A DNA stretch of 8,983 nt from Desulfobacterales bacterium (GCA_020345785.1 CP070771.1:904598-913580), one strand, 5' to 3'. Positions 1 to 7,117 are shown, counted from the stretch's first letter. Program-made: numbers and translations. Notes: generated by a model from the letters alone, not told the origin.

Positions 1-2170
1 CCTTGATCAGGTGGGCGGTTTCCAGCAGAATTCTTGAATTCTGCTGGGAGTAGGCCAGCGCAGCCTCGCCGGTCAAGGCTTCAATTCTTCTGACCCCGGA
101 TGCCACGCTGGATTCTCCGACAATTCTAAAAAGGCCGATGTTTCCGGTTCGATCGGTATGAGTGCCGCCGCAAAGTTCTTTGCTGAAGTCGGTCAGCGAG
201 ACAACACGGACCCGATCGCCGTATTTTTCTTCAAACAGGGCGGTAGCACCGGATTTGAAAGCATCTTCGGCGTCCATTTCTACGGTGGTGGTGGGCAGGT
301 TTTCGCGGATACGCTGGTTTACAAGTCTTTCGATGGTTTCCAGGGTATCGGTGTCCACCTGGGAGAAATGGGTGAAATCAAACCGCAGCCGGTCCGGCGC
401 CACCAGCGATCCGGCTTGTTTGACATGATCCCCTAGTACCTGGCGTAAAACAGCGTGCAGAATATGGGTGGCAGTGTGATTCAGGGCCGTGGCTTGCCGC
501 TTGGTGCCGTCCACTGCTAGCGATACGGTCTGCCCTTTTCGAACCCGACCCGCAAGAAGCTTGCCGCGGTGAATAATAAGTCCGGTGGGGTCTTTAACCG
601 TGTCAAGAACTTCCATCTCGAAATCAGATCCCGTTAAGGTGCCGGTGTCGCCGACCTGTCCGCCGGACTCGGCATAAAACGGTGTGCTTTCGGTGACGAC
701 TTCAAGCTCCTGGCCTTCAGTTGCCTCGCTGATTTCTTCGCCGTCTGCTACGATCACCAGTATTTTGGATGCTGCGGTCAATGAATCGTAACCCATAAAC
801 CGGGGTCTGACGCCGCGGGCTGAAAGATTTTTGTATGCATCGCTGATACGGTCGAACGTGGCCACCGATCTTGACCGGGCCCGCTGCCGGTCCATGGCCC
901 CGTTGAATCCCGCCATATCCAGGCGCATGCCTTCGTCCCGCACGACATCCTGAACAATATCCACCGGAAATCCGTAGGTGTCATACAATTTGAAGATAAC
1001 ATCGCCGGGCACTTCGTCCTGGCCGCGGGCTTTAATTCCGGCCAGGGTGTCGTTTAAAAGTTTCATGCCCGTATCCAGGGTTTCCAGAAACCGCATCTCC
1101 TCATTTTTTATCACATTGGTGATAAAGGCGGCGGCATCGGCAAGTTCAGGATATGGCTGTTTCATGATATCGAAAACGACTTTGGCGGTTTGAAAGAGAA
1201 AGGGCTTGTGCAATCCAATATTGCGGCCGAAACGGATTGCCCGCCGCATGATGCGCCGCAGAACATATCCCCGTCCTTCGTTGGAAGGCAGGATCCCGTC
1301 ACCGATGAGAAAAGCGGCGGCCCGGCTGTGATCGGCGATAACTTTCATGGCCACCTCGGTCTCACGGGATTCTCCTATATTTTTCCCAGCCAGGCTTTCG
1401 GTTTTTTCAATGATCGGCCGGATGAGGTCCGTGTCGAAATTCGTGGGCACATCCTGAATGACGGACACGATCCGTTCCAGCCCCATACCTGTATCAATGC
1501 TGGGTTTTGGCAGGGGCGTCATATTACCGGCTTCATCACGGTTAAACTGCATAAAAACCAGGTTCCAGATTTCCAGATACCGGTCACAGTCACAGCCGGC
1601 GGTACATTCCGGCCGGCCGCAGCCGTATTGTTCACCACGGTCAATCAGGATTTCCGAGCAGGGTCCGCACGGTCCGGTATCCCCCATGGACCAGAAATTA
1701 TCCTCTTCACCGAATCTAACGATGCGGTCCTCCGGCAGACCGACCATTTTGTGCCACAGATCATAGGCGTCATCGTCGTCCAGGTAAACCGAAGCCCACA
1801 ACTTGTCCTCCGGCAGTCCATAGCCGTTGGTCAAAAGATCCCAAGCAAACTCAATGGCGCCTTCTTTAAAATAATCGCCAAAGGAAAAATTACCGAGCAT
1901 CTCAAAAAAGGTATGGTGGCGGGCCGTATACCCGACATTTTCCAGGTCATTATGTTTGCCACCGGCCCGTACACATTTCTGTGAGGTCGTGGCCCGCAAA
2001 TAATCCCTTTTATCTTCGCCCAGAAAAACGCGCTTAAACTGCACCATTCCGGCGTTGATGAAAAGCAGCGTCGGGTCTTCCTGGGGAATGAGGGATGAGC
2101 TTCGCACAATCTGGTGATTGCGTTTTTGGAAATATTCAAGAAATTTTCTGCGAGTGTCGTTGCCTGTCAT
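1..2170 (-). CDS. alaS: Alanyl-tRNA synthetase (AlaRS), 3' end cut by window edge
   Basis: Class II aminoacyl-tRNA synthetase that charges tRNA-Ala with alanine in the cytosol and edits mischarged Ser/Gly. About 723 codons are visible on the minus strand in one unbroken frame; the family is usually about 875 residues, so roughly the last 150 (the C-Ala domain) lie beyond the left edge. The aminoacylation core shows class II motif 2 (GYTARHHTFFEMLGNFSFG, residues about 80-98) and motif 3 (GMGLER, 228-233). The editing domain shows HxxxH (H565, H569) and the CGGTH motif with C667 and H671, matching the positions known in E. coli, so there is no internal indel of note. Start is the ATG at 2170-2168, preceded by GGAG with a 6-nt spacer; the N-terminus aligns with the family. 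It lies downstream of recA on the same strand, separated by a repeat-filled spacer. A 264-codon plus-strand frame inside it (1190-1984) is a shadow. Confidence 0.97.
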   Translation of the reverse strand, partial: MTGNDTRRKFLEYFQKRNHQIVRSSSLIPQEDPTLLFINAGMVQFKRVFLGEDKRDYLRATTSQKCVRAGGKHNDLENVGYTARHHTFFEMLGNFSFGDYFKEGAIEFAWDLLTNGYGLPEDKLWASVYLDDDDAYDLWHKMVGLPEDRIVRFGEEDNFWSMGDTGPCGPCSEILIDRGEQYGCGRPECTAGCDCDRYLEIWNLVFMQFNRDEAGNMTPLPKPSIDTGMGLERIVSVIQDVPTNFDTDLIRPIIEKTESLAGKNIGESRETEVAMKVIADHSRAAAFLIGDGILPSNEGRGYVLRRIMRRAIRFGRNIGLHKPFLFQTAKVVFDIMKQPYPELADAAAFITNVIKNEEMRFLETLDTGMKLLNDTLAGIKARGQDEVPGDVIFKLYDTYGFPVDIVQDVVRDEGMRLDMAGFNGAMDRQRARSRSVATFDRISDAYKNLSARGVRPRFMGYDSLTAASKILVIVADGEEISEATEGQELEVVTESTPFYAESGGQVGDTGTLTGSDFEMEVLDTVKDPTGLIIHRGKLLAGRVRKGQTVSLAVDGTKRQATALNHTATHILHAVLRQVLGDHVKQAGSLVAPDRLRFDFTHFSQVDTDTLETIERLVNQRIRENLPTTTVEMDAEDAFKSGATALFEEKYGDRVRVVSLTDFSKELCGGTHTDRTGNIGLFRIVGESSVASGVRRIEALTGEAALAYSQQNSRILLETAHLIK

Positions 2171-2176
2171 CTATAT

Positions 2177-2180
2177 CTCC
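2177..2180 (-). promoter_or_regulatory. Ribosome binding site of alaS
   Basis: Read on the minus strand, GGAG is followed by ATATAG and the ATG at 2170. The spacing of 6 nt is ordinary and fixes the alaS start. Confidence 0.7.
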
Positions 2181-2234
2181 GTTTGCGCCCTGCGGGTTCC
2201 CATTCCGCGTGGCGCGTTGTACTGTATTTATTGG

Positions 2235-2342
2235 GTTGGTTATGATCGTCGAGATCGTCCCGGTTAAACAAAAGAAAAAAAATGGTTTAACCCCGGTTAA
2301 ATAGGCTTCGCATTTAACTGGGCAAGCGGGATAAATTTGCTT
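2235..2342 (+). repeat. Interspersed hairpin repeat, copy A (long form)
   Basis: This copy sits between recA and alaS. Its modules in plus-strand order are as follows. A lead-in GTTGGTTA...GAGATCGTCCCGG (2235-2263). An inverted pair CCCGGTTAAAC (2259-2269) and GTTTAA (2285-2290) around an A-rich loop. A 36-nt module (2291-2326) that folds as CCCGGTTAAAT / ATTTAACTGGG with a 9-nt loop, ten of eleven pairs Watson-Crick plus one G-T. A closing CGGGATAAAT (2327-2336). Positions 2291-2337 match the reverse complement of 7392-7438 perfectly over 47 bp. The first 35 bp match copy C at 8949-8983 in 31 of 35 positions. It encodes no protein. Its nature (MITE-like element, REP-like repeat or leader RNA) is undetermined. 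Confidence 0.85.
2275..2302 (-). terminator. Terminator-like hairpin plus T8 between recA and alaS
   Basis: On the minus strand, within copy A, TTTAAC-CGGG-GTTAAA (2301 to 2286) is followed by CCA and a run of eight T (2282 to 2275). This has the form of an intrinsic terminator and would lie 223 nt past the recA stop. However, the stem is short and AT-rich and overlaps the alternative 11-bp stem of the repeat, so it may instead be a side effect of the repeat. Low to moderate confidence. Confidence 0.3.
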
Positions 2343-2412
2343 CGTTTAGAACGTTTAGATCGTTGCTTAGTTGATTCGTTGATTAAGTTGATTGAGTTGA
2401 TTAGGTTGACTG
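2343..2412 (+). repeat. Degenerate 9-bp-period tandem tract
   Basis: Immediately right of copy A, a run of about eight imperfect units: CGTTTAGAA, CGTTTAGAT, CGTTGCTTA, GTTGATTC, GTTGATTAA and so on, ending near GTTGACTGG. The core GTTGATT starts at 2370, 2378, 2387, 2396 and (as GTTGACT) 2405. The copy A lead-in and the tract between copies B and B2 use similar words (GATCGTTA, GATCATAA), so the tract may be an extension of the interspersed repeat. No coding capacity is supported here. Confidence 0.75.
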
Positions 2413-2443
2413 GAAACTTACCCAATTTTTGCTCACGAGCTGA

Positions 2444-2523
2444 CCAGCTTCTCGCCCTCTGATCTTCTGATCTTCTAAACTTCTCACCCTCCCAGCCTCC
2501 GAACCTCTCACCCTCTCAACTTC
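2444..2523 (-). repeat. Ten tandem degenerate 8-bp units abutting the recA stop
   Basis: Ten consecutive octamers on the plus strand, consensus TSANCYTC-like: CCAGCTTC, TCGCCCTC, TGATCTTC (twice), TAAACTTC, TCACCCTC, CCAGCCTC, CGAACCTC, TCACCCTC, TCAACTTC. The tract ends one base before the recA stop codon (2527-2525). On the recA mRNA strand it is a purine-rich series of GARG-headed units. A shorter octad tract with a similar purine-rich character occurs at 7281-7312. It is non-coding and I assign no function. Confidence 0.8.
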
Positions 2524-2524
2524 T

Positions 2525-3556
2525 TCATTTGGCCTCCTCCACCGCCGCCTCCGGTTCTTTCTTCACAAATCCCAAGGCTTCTCTGGCTTTCTGATAAATG
2601 CTGTCGTAAATATCCTGATTTTCCATCAGAAACCGTTTGACATTTTCACGTCCCTGGCCGATACGTTCTCCGTTGTAAGAATACCAGGAACCGCTTTTGT
2701 CGATAATGCCGGCATCTACACCCACATCAACCAGGTCGCCGGTTTTTGAAATTCCTTCCCCGTATGTGATGTCGAATTCCGCTTCGGTAAACGGCGGGGC
2801 CATCTTATTTTTGACCACCCGCACCCGGGTTCGGTTTCCCACGATTTCCTGGCCGTCCTTGATGGACCCGATGCGTCGGATGTCGAGTCGAACCGAGGCA
2901 TAAAATTTTAGTGCATTACCTCCCGTCGTGGTTTCCGGGTTGCCGAAGACCACTCCGATCTTCATACGGATCTGATTAATGAAGATGACGGTGGTCATGG
3001 TTTTACCGATGGTACCGGTTAATTTTCTCAGGGCCTGGGACATCAATCTGGCTTGCAGTCCCATGTGAGAATCGCCCATCTCACCCTCTATTTCGGCCCG
3101 CGGCACCAGTGCCGCCACCGAATCGATCACAATCACGTCGATGGCTCCGCTTCGCACCAGCATGTCGGCAATTTCGAGGGCCTGTTCGCCGGTATCCGGC
3201 TGAGAGACCAGCAGTTCATCACAATTGACGCCCAGTCTTCTGGCATAGCCAACGTCGAGGGCATGCTCGGCATCAATAAAGGCTGCAATCCCCCCCTTTT
3301 TCTGTGCTTCTGCCGCGGCATGCAGCGCCAGTGTTGTTTTGCCGGATGCTTCCGGCCCAAAAACTTCCACCACTCGGCCCCGGGGTAATCCTCCGATACC
3401 CAGCGCCTTATCCAGAGACAGGGAACTAGTGGAGATAACCGGTACCTCAATTACCTCCTTGCTGCCCAGTTTCATGATGGCCCCTTTGCCGAATTGGCGC
3501 TCCACCTGAGCCATGGCTGATTCCAGGGCTCGTTCTTTGTCTGTTAAAGTAGGCAT
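2525..3556 (-). CDS. recA: RecA recombinase
   Basis: DNA-dependent ATPase that forms the presynaptic filament on ssDNA, carries out strand exchange and promotes LexA self-cleavage. The protein is a normal-length 343 residues. Walker A is GPEASGKT (67-74). Walker B is [10 protein letters not shown] (141-150, D145). The catalytic glutamate region is FIDAEHAL (93-100). Loop L1 is around EGEMGDSH (157-164) and loop L2 around [16 protein letters not shown] (195-210). The C-terminus ends in a short acidic tail. One small oddity is Val at the position where the common form reads GVMFGNPETT. Start is the ATG at 3556-3554, behind a very strong Shine-Dalgarno. It is followed by alaS without recX between. 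I found no recognised LexA box in the 118 bp upstream, so SOS control is not shown by sequence here. Confidence 0.99.
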   Translation of the reverse strand: MPTLTDKERALESAMAQVERQFGKGAIMKLGSKEVIEVPVISTSSLSLDKALGIGGLPRGRVVEVFGPEASGKTTLALHAAAEAQKKGGIAAFIDAEHALDVGYARRLGVNCDELLVSQPDTGEQALEIADMLVRSGAIDVIVIDSVAALVPRAEIEGEMGDSHMGLQARLMSQALRKLTGTIGKTMTTVIFINQIRMKIGVVFGNPETTTGGNALKFYASVRLDIRRIGSIKDGQEIVGNRTRVRVVKNKMAPPFTEAEFDITYGEGISKTGDLVDVGVDAGIIDKSGSWYSYNGERIGQGRENVKRFLMENQDIYDSIYQKAREALGFVKKEPEAAVEEAK

Positions 3557-3560
3557 ATTT

Positions 3561-3570
3561 CCTCCTCCCC
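3561..3570 (-). promoter_or_regulatory. Strong ribosome binding site of recA
   Basis: Read on the minus strand, GGGGAGGAGG is followed by AAAT and the ATG at 3556. It is near-perfect anti-Shine-Dalgarno pairing, much stronger than for thpR, kdsA or kdsC in this window, as expected for an abundant protein. Confidence 0.85.
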
Positions 3571-3571
3571 T

Positions 3572-3600
3572 TTCGAATGTCGAAGGACGATTGACGAATT
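3572..3600 (+). repeat. Short heptad tract containing a 5-3-5 palindrome upstream of recA
   Basis: Units GAATGTC, GAAGGAC, GATTGAC and GAATT run from 3575 with a 7-bp period, directly upstream of the recA ribosome binding site. The first units create a perfect palindrome TTCGA-ATG-TCGAA (3572-3584). The palindrome could be read as an operator, but the heptad periodicity explains it equally well and it does not match a LexA box that I know. Confidence 0.5.
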
Positions 3601-3674
3601 AAGGTATCCCATCAAATTAAATTTTTGGAAAAGTTTGAGCACAGCGAATTCCTCAAATATACAATATACATTTT

Positions 3675-4253
3675 TCAATATTCATTTCTTAGTTCAGCCT
3701 GCAGCAGTTGAGAATAAACCGCACCGGTTGGCTTCAAATCACTTTTAAACAGCACGACCCGGTGGGTCGTAAATTCTTGTTTTCCAAAATCTGAATATTC
3801 CTGCATGATCTGGCGGATCCTATCGGGATCTGCCCCACCCCTGAAGCGCCCCAAGGTCAAATGTCCTTTGAATGATCTTTTCTCTCTCGGAAAACCGACT
3901 GCAGCCAGCCGGTCTTCCAGGTTGCGCTGCAGCGCAAAAAGTTGACCGGTTTGTCCGCCGACGCCGACCCAGATGACACGGGGTCGCTTGATACCCGGAA
4001 AAAAACCGAGTCCGCCGACAGTCAGGGTAAAGGGCTCGAAGTCTTTTGCGGCATCCTTCATCGCTCCGCCGATTTTATCGATGTCCCCTGTACTGATATT
4101 GCCCAAAAATTTGAGGGTCAGATGGATATTTTGCGGTCGCACCCATCCGACCTCGAGGTGCAAAGACTTCAGATCCTGCTGCACCCTCTCCATCAGAGAG
4201 CAGACCGCTTCCGGCAATTCAATCGCGATAAAAGATCGTAAGCTCTGCGACAT
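3675..4253 (-). CDS. thpR: RNA 2',3'-cyclic phosphodiesterase (2H / LigT family)
   Basis: 2H phosphoesterase that opens 2',3'-cyclic phosphates on RNA ends (historically '2'-5' RNA ligase'); cytosolic. Counting from the GTG at 4262, both signature tetrapeptides are present as HLTL at 47-50 (in QNIHLTLKFLGN) and HLTL at 134-137 (in FKGHLTLGRF), so the two catalytic His/Thr pairs are intact. Total length, 192-195 residues, is normal. The N-terminus SLRSFIAIELPE matches the family. I chose the ATG at 4253-4251 (192 aa); an in-frame GTG at 4262 would add three residues. Neither has a visible Shine-Dalgarno, which is unusual next to recA. It ends 118 bp before recA on the same strand; thpR next to recA is a recurrent arrangement. 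A possible terminator after the DUF39 gene suggests it is not simply read through from upstream. Confidence 0.93.
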   Translation of the reverse strand: MSQSLRSFIAIELPEAVCSLMERVQQDLKSLHLEVGWVRPQNIHLTLKFLGNISTGDIDKIGGAMKDAAKDFEPFTLTVGGLGFFPGIKRPRVIWVGVGGQTGQLFALQRNLEDRLAAVGFPREKRSFKGHLTLGRFRGGADPDRIRQIMQEYSDFGKQEFTTHRVVLFKSDLKPTGAVYSQLLQAELRNEY

Positions 4254-4279
4254 CGATAACACTATAATGAATATTTTCG

Positions 4280-4300
4280 ATTGAAGATTGAAGATTTAAG
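4280..4300 (+). repeat. Heptad tract, left arm (ATTGAAG x3)
   Basis: Three tandem heptamers: ATTGAAG, ATTGAAG, ATTTAAG. It is the opposite-orientation partner of the tract at 4393-4420; the 11-mer TGAAGATTGAA (4282-4292) is perfectly inverted at 4401-4411. It lies just upstream of the thpR start. Confidence 0.7.
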
Positions 4301-4308
4301 GAATTCTG

Positions 4309-4364
4309 TCTATTTTAATCCCATAACTATTAAAAATCTATTTTAATCCTATAACTATAAAAAA
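4309..4364 (+). repeat. 28-bp direct tandem duplication
   Basis: Unit 1 (4309-4336) and unit 2 (4337-4364) both begin TCTATTTTAATCC and contain ATAACTAT. They agree at 26 of 28 positions. The pair is very AT-rich and sits exactly between the two opposed heptad tracts in the thpR/DUF39 spacer. Confidence 0.9.
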
Positions 4365-4387
4365 ATGATGGAGCGCAGCGATCTCCA
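4359..4387 (-). terminator. Possible intrinsic terminator after the DUF39 gene
   Basis: On the minus strand a stem TGGAG (4387-4383) / CTCCA (4373-4369), with possible further CG pairs inside, is followed by TCA and seven T (4365-4359). The stem is short, so strength is uncertain. The placement 37 nt past the DUF39 stop fits the end of an M23-DUF39 transcript. Confidence 0.4.
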
Positions 4388-4392
4388 CAAAT

Positions 4393-4420
4393 ATTCAATA
4401 TTCAATCTTCAGTGTTCAAT
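4393..4420 (-). repeat. Heptad tract, right arm (ATTGAAN x4)
   Basis: Four tandem heptamers on the plus strand, ATTCAAT, ATTCAAT, CTTCAGT, GTTCAAT. On the minus strand these read ATTGAAC, ACTGAAG, ATTGAAT, ATTGAAT. The orientation is opposite to the tract at 4280-4300. It lies directly after the DUF39 stop codon. Confidence 0.7.
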
Positions 4421-4423
4421 TTC

Positions 4424-5590
4424 CTACATCGGCAAATTAAACTGCGCTTCTCCCAACAGGAACTTTCCCTGTGAAATCCTATTTTTCAGAATCTCTGCAA
4501 TTTCACGCGCTTTTACCAGGCTTGACAAGGGAACCGTTGGAACTTTCTGCCCCTTGATATTAATCCAGCCGCTCTTTAGCTCGGCGTAACTCACCTGACC
4601 GTAGCTTTTGGAAATGCCGTTGGGATAGTCGTTCCCGTAGTCGATGACCTGAGTAAAAATCTCGTCATCAGACACGCCTGCGTAGCCGGCGATTTCTTCA
4701 TTCAATAAAGGAATCGGAATGCCCAAACCGACCGCCAGTGAACATCCGTAACCCTGGATACTCACCCCGACCAGCCATTGCGGACTCATTTGTTTTAGAT
4801 CCCCCATAACCCATAGGGTCCCGGCCGGTGTCAGAGGAATTCCTTTGGCAGTCCTTTTGACGGCAGGCTTATGTTGGGTGCCATACCAGGTCACATACCC
4901 TTCCCCGCCCCCTAAAAAAATCCGGGTGCCGAGCCCGATGGTTTTATAACACGGGTCATTGAACAGAGGGCTTAGCTGACCGGCGGAACAGTAATTCGCA
5001 TTACCGGCCCTGGGTTTCAGGGTGCCCATGTAAGTGTAAATGGTTTTCTTCGTAAGGTTTACTGCACAGTTGTAGTTCTGATATCCGTTCCTCGGATTGC
5101 ACAGCGTTGCCTGCGGCAGGGTGCGCAGCGTAATTTCTTTTTCCACCAGGCGGTTTGGATAACAGTCGGTCCCATAGGCCGTGGCCTTCAGATGGATCTT
5201 TTTCCCGGCGACCAGATCCTGGATGACATGACCTCCGCCGTAGGAGAATTCTCCGGGATACACTTTGTTCAGCGGATCGTCTTCAACGACTTCGGTCGCC
5301 CCGATATAGCAATCCACCGCCGCGACGCCGGCGTAGGCAGGTACGCTGTTCAACCAGACGTTTGAGGCTTTGATCCCGGGAGTTGAATGGCCGAAATTGA
5401 TAAAAGCCCCGGAAGAACACATGGGGGCGAAAGTCCCCGTGGTGACCACATCCACCCGGCGCGCAGCTTCCACGGGTCCCTCGTTTTTGACAATATCGAT
5501 GATCTCTTCGGCCGTTACGACGACAACCTCACCGGATTTGATTTTCTGATTGATTTGCTGGATTGTTTTGCTGACTTTATACTTTTTCAT
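4424..5590 (-). CDS. Homocysteine biosynthesis protein (DUF39 / HcyBio family)
   Basis: Member of the HcyBio (DUF39) family. In methanogens a homologue (MA1821), with a NIL-ferredoxin partner (MA1822), is implicated in making homocysteine from aspartate semialdehyde and sulfide, bypassing O-acetyl/succinylhomoserine. Family features seen in the 388 residues: TGTFAPMCSSGAFINFGH with C58 (51-68), ATAYGTDCYPNR with C143 (137-147), GTRIFLGGGEGYVTWYGTQH (221-240) and a C-terminal SYAELKSGWINIKGQ (334-348). C58 and C143 probably correspond to the two conserved cysteines of MA1821 (from memory, Cys54 and Cys131, the latter essential). No CBS or ferredoxin domain is fused. Start is the ATG at 5590 with GGAG 9 nt upstream, lying inside the last codons of the M23 gene, so the two are probably one operon. 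No ferredoxin partner is in the window. Exact substrate is inferred. Confidence 0.9.
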   Translation of the reverse strand: MKKYKVSKTIQQINQKIKSGEVVVVTAEEIIDIVKNEGPVEAARRVDVVTTGTFAPMCSSGAFINFGHSTPGIKASNVWLNSVPAYAGVAAVDCYIGATEVVEDDPLNKVYPGEFSYGGGHVIQDLVAGKKIHLKATAYGTDCYPNRLVEKEITLRTLPQATLCNPRNGYQNYNCAVNLTKKTIYTYMGTLKPRAGNANYCSAGQLSPLFNDPCYKTIGLGTRIFLGGGEGYVTWYGTQHKPAVKRTAKGIPLTPAGTLWVMGDLKQMSPQWLVGVSIQGYGCSLAVGLGIPIPLLNEEIAGYAGVSDDEIFTQVIDYGNDYPNGISKSYGQVSYAELKSGWINIKGQKVPTVPLSSLVKAREIAEILKNRISQGKFLLGEAQFNLPM

Positions 5591-5596
5591 GTACCA

Positions 5597-6985
5597 TCAC
5601 TCCTGCATTAGGATGGTTTTGACCTGCTCAATTTTGGACTGGACGTTGTGGTCGATCCATCTTTCATCCCACCACTCCACCGGGTTGACGAACGTGTTGG
5701 TGACGATCATACTGAAGTGCAGGTGATCACCGCCGGCCAGTCCCGTGGCGCCGGTGCGGCCCAGAATGTCGCCGCTGGCCAGTTGATCGCCCGGTTTGAC
5801 GCCGATGTAGCTTAGATGCGAATACATGCTGAACAGACCGAAGCCGTGATCAACAATCACAGTATCACCGTAAATTCCAAGAGGCCGCGCCAATACAACC
5901 ACGCCCGCATTGGCAACCGGCACCGGACTGTTGGCGAGTGAGGCCAGATCGATACCCAAGTGCACCTGCCGGTCAATTTCCTTTCCCTGGTAGAAATACG
6001 TACGGTGATCCGCAAACCGTGCCCGGCTGGCGGATTTCGGTAATCTTAAAAAAGCCCCCTGCCAATATAATTTATTATTGGAATTGCCGCACACTTCGGC
6101 GATTTGCCGGTAATTTGATTTCCGAAGATCACGATTGACGGCCAGGAACTTATCCACCGGCGATAAATTTGCATCCTGAGGGATCTCGGCCGCAAAATCC
6201 GGCAGCTTGCTTGCCAAGAAATCATCGGTGATGTTGATGCGATCCTTTCTAAAAACCTTTCGCCGCAGGTGATAATTCAACCCGCCCTGCCCCTCGTTGC
6301 CGGCCAGATCGGTGGCTTTTACGTGGATGGCGGTATCGGTTCCCTGATCGTATCCCAGGGCGAAAAACGCTACATAAACGCGCGCATCGTTAAAAAATCC
6401 CGGGTGGCCCGGATAAAACCTATCGCCGACCTGAACGCCGCTTTGCGTGCAATCCTCGGAGGTGCGAAAAATCGCCAACCCCGCCCCGCCCTGGTTGACA
6501 TTATGGGCATGGCTCAGGACCTCAATGGCCGGTGGCCGGGTGTCGATAAGCACTTCTTTTTCAGCATAGGTCCTATTGCCCTTCCACCAATCCCGCCACG
6601 AATAGTCCCGCACGACCATGCGCAGCGTGGCCTTGCCGTCGGAATAACCCAAATCTTTGGGAGCCACCGGTATCGTTACCGATGCTTCATGAAAACTGCC
6701 GCCTTTCAAAAAACCGCGGGACGGAAAACTTTCATCGTGCAGAACGGTCTCCTTGCCGTCCTTCAGAAGCCCGACCCATAGATTGCGCAGACCGCTTTTG
6801 GCATCGGATACGGATACGGTAAACTCCTGAGTGCGGCCCAGATAGGAAGAAAGCCGATCCGTTTCCACGACGGGCGCTTCGCCTTCCAGACGAACCATTA
6901 AAATCCAGGCAACGGGCACGATGACGATCAGGCACCCGATGAGTATCAGCCACAATTTGGTATGTGTTTTCTTGTCTTTTTTCAT
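5597..6985 (-). CDS. Membrane-anchored M23 (LytM-type) peptidase
   Basis: Zinc peptidase of the kind that cuts peptidoglycan cross-links, predicted to act in the periplasm. From the ATG at 6985 it has 462 residues. A Lys-rich head is followed by one membrane segment (about 11-31) with no clear cleavage site, so it is probably a signal anchor. Next come beta-rich, Ig-like segments (about 50-150 and 150-240, with IDTRPPAIEV and VKATDLAGNEG). The LytM domain occupies about 335-455. Zinc and catalytic residues are all present: HLGID (H342, D346), YSHLS (H390) and HLHF (H421, H423), so it should be active. The frame stays open up to 7279, but that part contains heptad repeats and low-complexity sequence; the ATG at 6985 gives a normal export signal, although it has no clear Shine-Dalgarno. 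It ends 6 bp before the DUF39 gene. The substrate and any link to DUF39 are unknown. Confidence 0.9.
   Translation of the reverse strand: MKKDKKTHTKLWLILIGCLIVIVPVAWILMVRLEGEAPVVETDRLSSYLGRTQEFTVSVSDAKSGLRNLWVGLLKDGKETVLHDESFPSRGFLKGGSFHEASVTIPVAPKDLGYSDGKATLRMVVRDYSWRDWWKGNRTYAEKEVLIDTRPPAIEVLSHAHNVNQGGAGLAIFRTSEDCTQSGVQVGDRFYPGHPGFFNDARVYVAFFALGYDQGTDTAIHVKATDLAGNEGQGGLNYHLRRKVFRKDRINITDDFLASKLPDFAAEIPQDANLSPVDKFLAVNRDLRKSNYRQIAEVCGNSNNKLYWQGAFLRLPKSASRARFADHRTYFYQGKEIDRQVHLGIDLASLANSPVPVANAGVVVLARPLGIYGDTVIVDHGFGLFSMYSHLSYIGVKPGDQLASGDILGRTGATGLAGGDHLHFSMIVTNTFVNPVEWWDERWIDHNVQSKIEQVKTILMQE
5600..5603 (-). promoter_or_regulatory. Ribosome binding site of the DUF39 gene, embedded in the M23 stop region
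   Basis: Read on the minus strand, GGAG spans the last sense codons of the M23 gene just before its TGA and is followed by 9 nt and the ATG at 5590. A different, out-of-frame ATG overlapping the M23 stop (5597) is not used. Confidence 0.65.
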
Positions 6986-7022
6986 GGGGTCGGTTTTATG
7001 CTTATGATCAGTTAAAATTGTT

Positions 7023-7051
7023 AAAATAACAGTTAACCCGGTGATAATCAA
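7023..7051 (-). promoter_or_regulatory. Weak candidate promoter for the M23-DUF39 operon
   Basis: On the minus strand TTGATT (7051-7046), 17 nt, then TATTTT (7028-7023), giving a start near 7016 and a leader of about 30 nt to the ATG at 6985. The -10 matches only four of six consensus bases. If it is used, the longer reading frame from 7279 cannot be translated. Confidence 0.25.
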
Positions 7052-7117
7052 GGCTTGTTTTCGTTTCTTGACTTTTGGCGGACCGCGCGATAAATTGCAG
7101 CGATTGCGGGGGATACC

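Noticed and set aside
1190..1984. Plus-strand open frame of 264 codons inside alaS
   Set aside because: It overlaps the full aminoacylation domain of alaS, which is unmistakable by motifs. The plus-strand protein shows no recognisable domain and is a shadow of GC-rich codon use.
2259..2326. Integron attC-like sites (GTTAAAC ... GTTTAAC match GTTRRRY / RYYYAAC)
   Set aside because: These matches come from simple palindromes at the wrong spacing. There is no integrase and no cassette-like promoterless gene array; flanking genes are single-copy housekeeping genes.
2436..2453. Hairpin near GAGCTGACCAGCTTC as a recA terminator
   Set aside because: A 4-5 bp stem with a 2-nt loop and no adjacent T-run on the minus strand; too weak.
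2171..2524. T-box or other riboswitch upstream of alaS
   Set aside because: No TGGNACCGCG-type T-box sequence, no specifier stem, and no known riboswitch core was seen. The structured part is the interspersed repeat also found elsewhere.
3572..3584. LexA operator at the palindrome TTCGA-ATG-TCGAA before recA
   Set aside because: It does not match LexA motifs I know and is fully explained by the 7-bp repeat phase of the tract; kept only as part of a low-confidence repeat feature.
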